This document shows, piece after piece, positions 31,156 to 31,773 of a stretch of 31,773 nucleotides of DNA (position 1 is the stretch's first letter; the number at the start of each line of letters is the position of its first letter). This stretch comes from DATFMP01 sp035266845 (GTDB taxonomy: Bacteria > SAR324 > JACQKK01), in contig DATFMP010000074.1 in assembly GCA_035266845.1 (NCBI GenBank), forward strand, positions 1-31,773, written 5' to 3'. A program made the translations under genes and the position numbers. The notes under the pieces are model-generated. The model saw only the letters and a list, made by a program, of their open reading frames with translations. It was not told the origin of the DNA and made no database searches.

Positions 31156-31773
31156 CTAGGCCCGTTCGGCTATGCCGCTCGGCGTGGGGAAGGACAGGCA
31201 CAGCCGGCGCACCTCCTCACGGATCGCGGCCAGGTCCGCGCCATCGCGGCAGGCGGCCGTGATCCACTCGGCGATCTTCAGCATCTCGGGCTCCTTCATG
31301 CCGCGCGTGGTGGCCGAGGGCGTGCCCAGCCGCACGCCGGAGGCGCGGAAGGGCGGCAGCGGATCGTCCGGGATGGCGTTCTTGTTCAGCGTGATCCCCG
31401 CCGATTCCAGCCGCTCCTGCACCTCCTGCCCGTTGAGCCCGAAGGACTCCACCGTATGGATCAGCATCAGGTGGTTGTCCGTGCCGTTGGTGATCAGCTT
31501 GCAGCCGCGCTCCATCAGGGCGCCGGCCAGAGTCTTGGCATTCTTCAGCACCTGCTGGGCGTAGGTCTTGAACTCCGGCCGCGTGGCCTCGCCCAGAGCC
31601 ACGGCAATGGCCATGATCTGGTGCATGTGCGGCCCACCCTGCAGGCCGGGGAACACCGAGCGGTCGATCAGCGTGGGCAGGTTCTCGATGGTCTTCTCCG
31701 GCGCGCGCAGGGGGTTGCCCGCCTTGCCCATGCTGAGCACCATCGCCCCCCGCGGCCCGCGCAGGGTTTTGTG
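31156..31773 (-). CDS. glyA: Serine hydroxymethyltransferase, C-terminal part
   Basis: The last 205 residues of GlyA are present. The first codons are the end of the active-site segment HKTLRGPRGA, whose Lys binds PLP, so the N-terminal half lies beyond the window. The enzyme converts serine and tetrahydrofolate to glycine and methylene-tetrahydrofolate. Further motifs are VFPGLQGGPHMHQ, TNGTDNHLMLI, GITLNKNAIPDD and SGVRLGTPSATTRGM. The stretch between the Lys loop and FPGLQGGP is longer than in E. coli GlyA (a KAGNPLRAPEKTIENLP segment), and Gly-Leu replaces the common Gly-Gly. It converges on the FlgT-like gene with 33 bases between the stops. Confidence 0.95.
   Translation of the reverse strand, partial: HKTLRGPRGAMVLSMGKAGNPLRAPEKTIENLPTLIDRSVFPGLQGGPHMHQIMAIAVALGEATRPEFKTYAQQVLKNAKTLAGALMERGCKLITNGTDNHLMLIHTVESFGLNGQEVQERLESAGITLNKNAIPDDPLPPFRASGVRLGTPSATTRGMKEPEMLKIAEWITAACRDGADLAAIREEVRRLCLSFPTPSGIAERA

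Overview
The window is GC-rich, gene-dense bacterial chromosome, mostly housekeeping genes. The gene content points to a proteobacterium: a 615-residue RpoD with the long non-conserved insert, an IHF-alpha subunit, a YbeL-type (DUF1451) zinc-ribbon protein, UbiE and FxsA. PPDK, a PAC2-family protein, S-layer-homology repeats and a eukaryote-like AICAR transformylase are unlike enteric relatives, so I do not assign a class. No tRNA, rRNA, CRISPR array, insertion sequence, integrase or phage gene was seen.

Layout. 1-162: the end of a Kelch-repeat gene. 510-4832: rpoD (minus), a DoxX-like membrane protein (plus) and hom (minus). 5049-10253 (plus): fxsA, thiE, a 712-base gene-free stretch with a multi-hairpin repeat, a 67-residue protein with a strong ribosome site, a PAC2 protein, then a tight trio of radical SAM protein, small Cys-rich membrane protein and MEMO/AmrB. 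10264-15415 (minus): alaC, a divergent pyruvate phosphate dikinase, and an unknown membrane protein whose start is one base past the ppdK stop. 15720-24219 (plus): a YbeL-like protein, ihfA behind a near-consensus promoter, a four-gene overlapping GldA/GldF/GldG/DUF4340 ABC operon, and a MltD-like LysM transglycosylase. 24269-26675 (minus): a stand-alone AICAR transformylase, a 118-residue unknown and ubiE. 27071-31122 (plus): three exported proteins, namely an LPP20/FlgP-like protein, a TPR-SLH lipoprotein and a FlgT-like protein with a PPC-like C-terminus. 31156-31773 (minus): the 3' part of glyA.

Most notable: (1) the exported trio, which recalls the Vibrio flagellar outer-ring genes flgP/flgT but contains an SLH lipoprotein and has no flagellar neighbours here, making it the best candidate for an undescribed envelope system; (2) a dispersed intergenic repeat of about 180 bp built of four hairpins in fixed order, with two full copies in opposite orientation (6131-6311 and 29237-29413) and a partial third (191-229); (3) a PPDK whose swivel His and catalytic Cys are intact while several nucleotide-site residues are replaced; (4) a eukaryote-like AICAR transformylase without its cyclohydrolase domain, with a perfect 11-bp inverted repeat in its leader.

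All calls are from reading the sequence. Family names come from motif recognition; no search was run.
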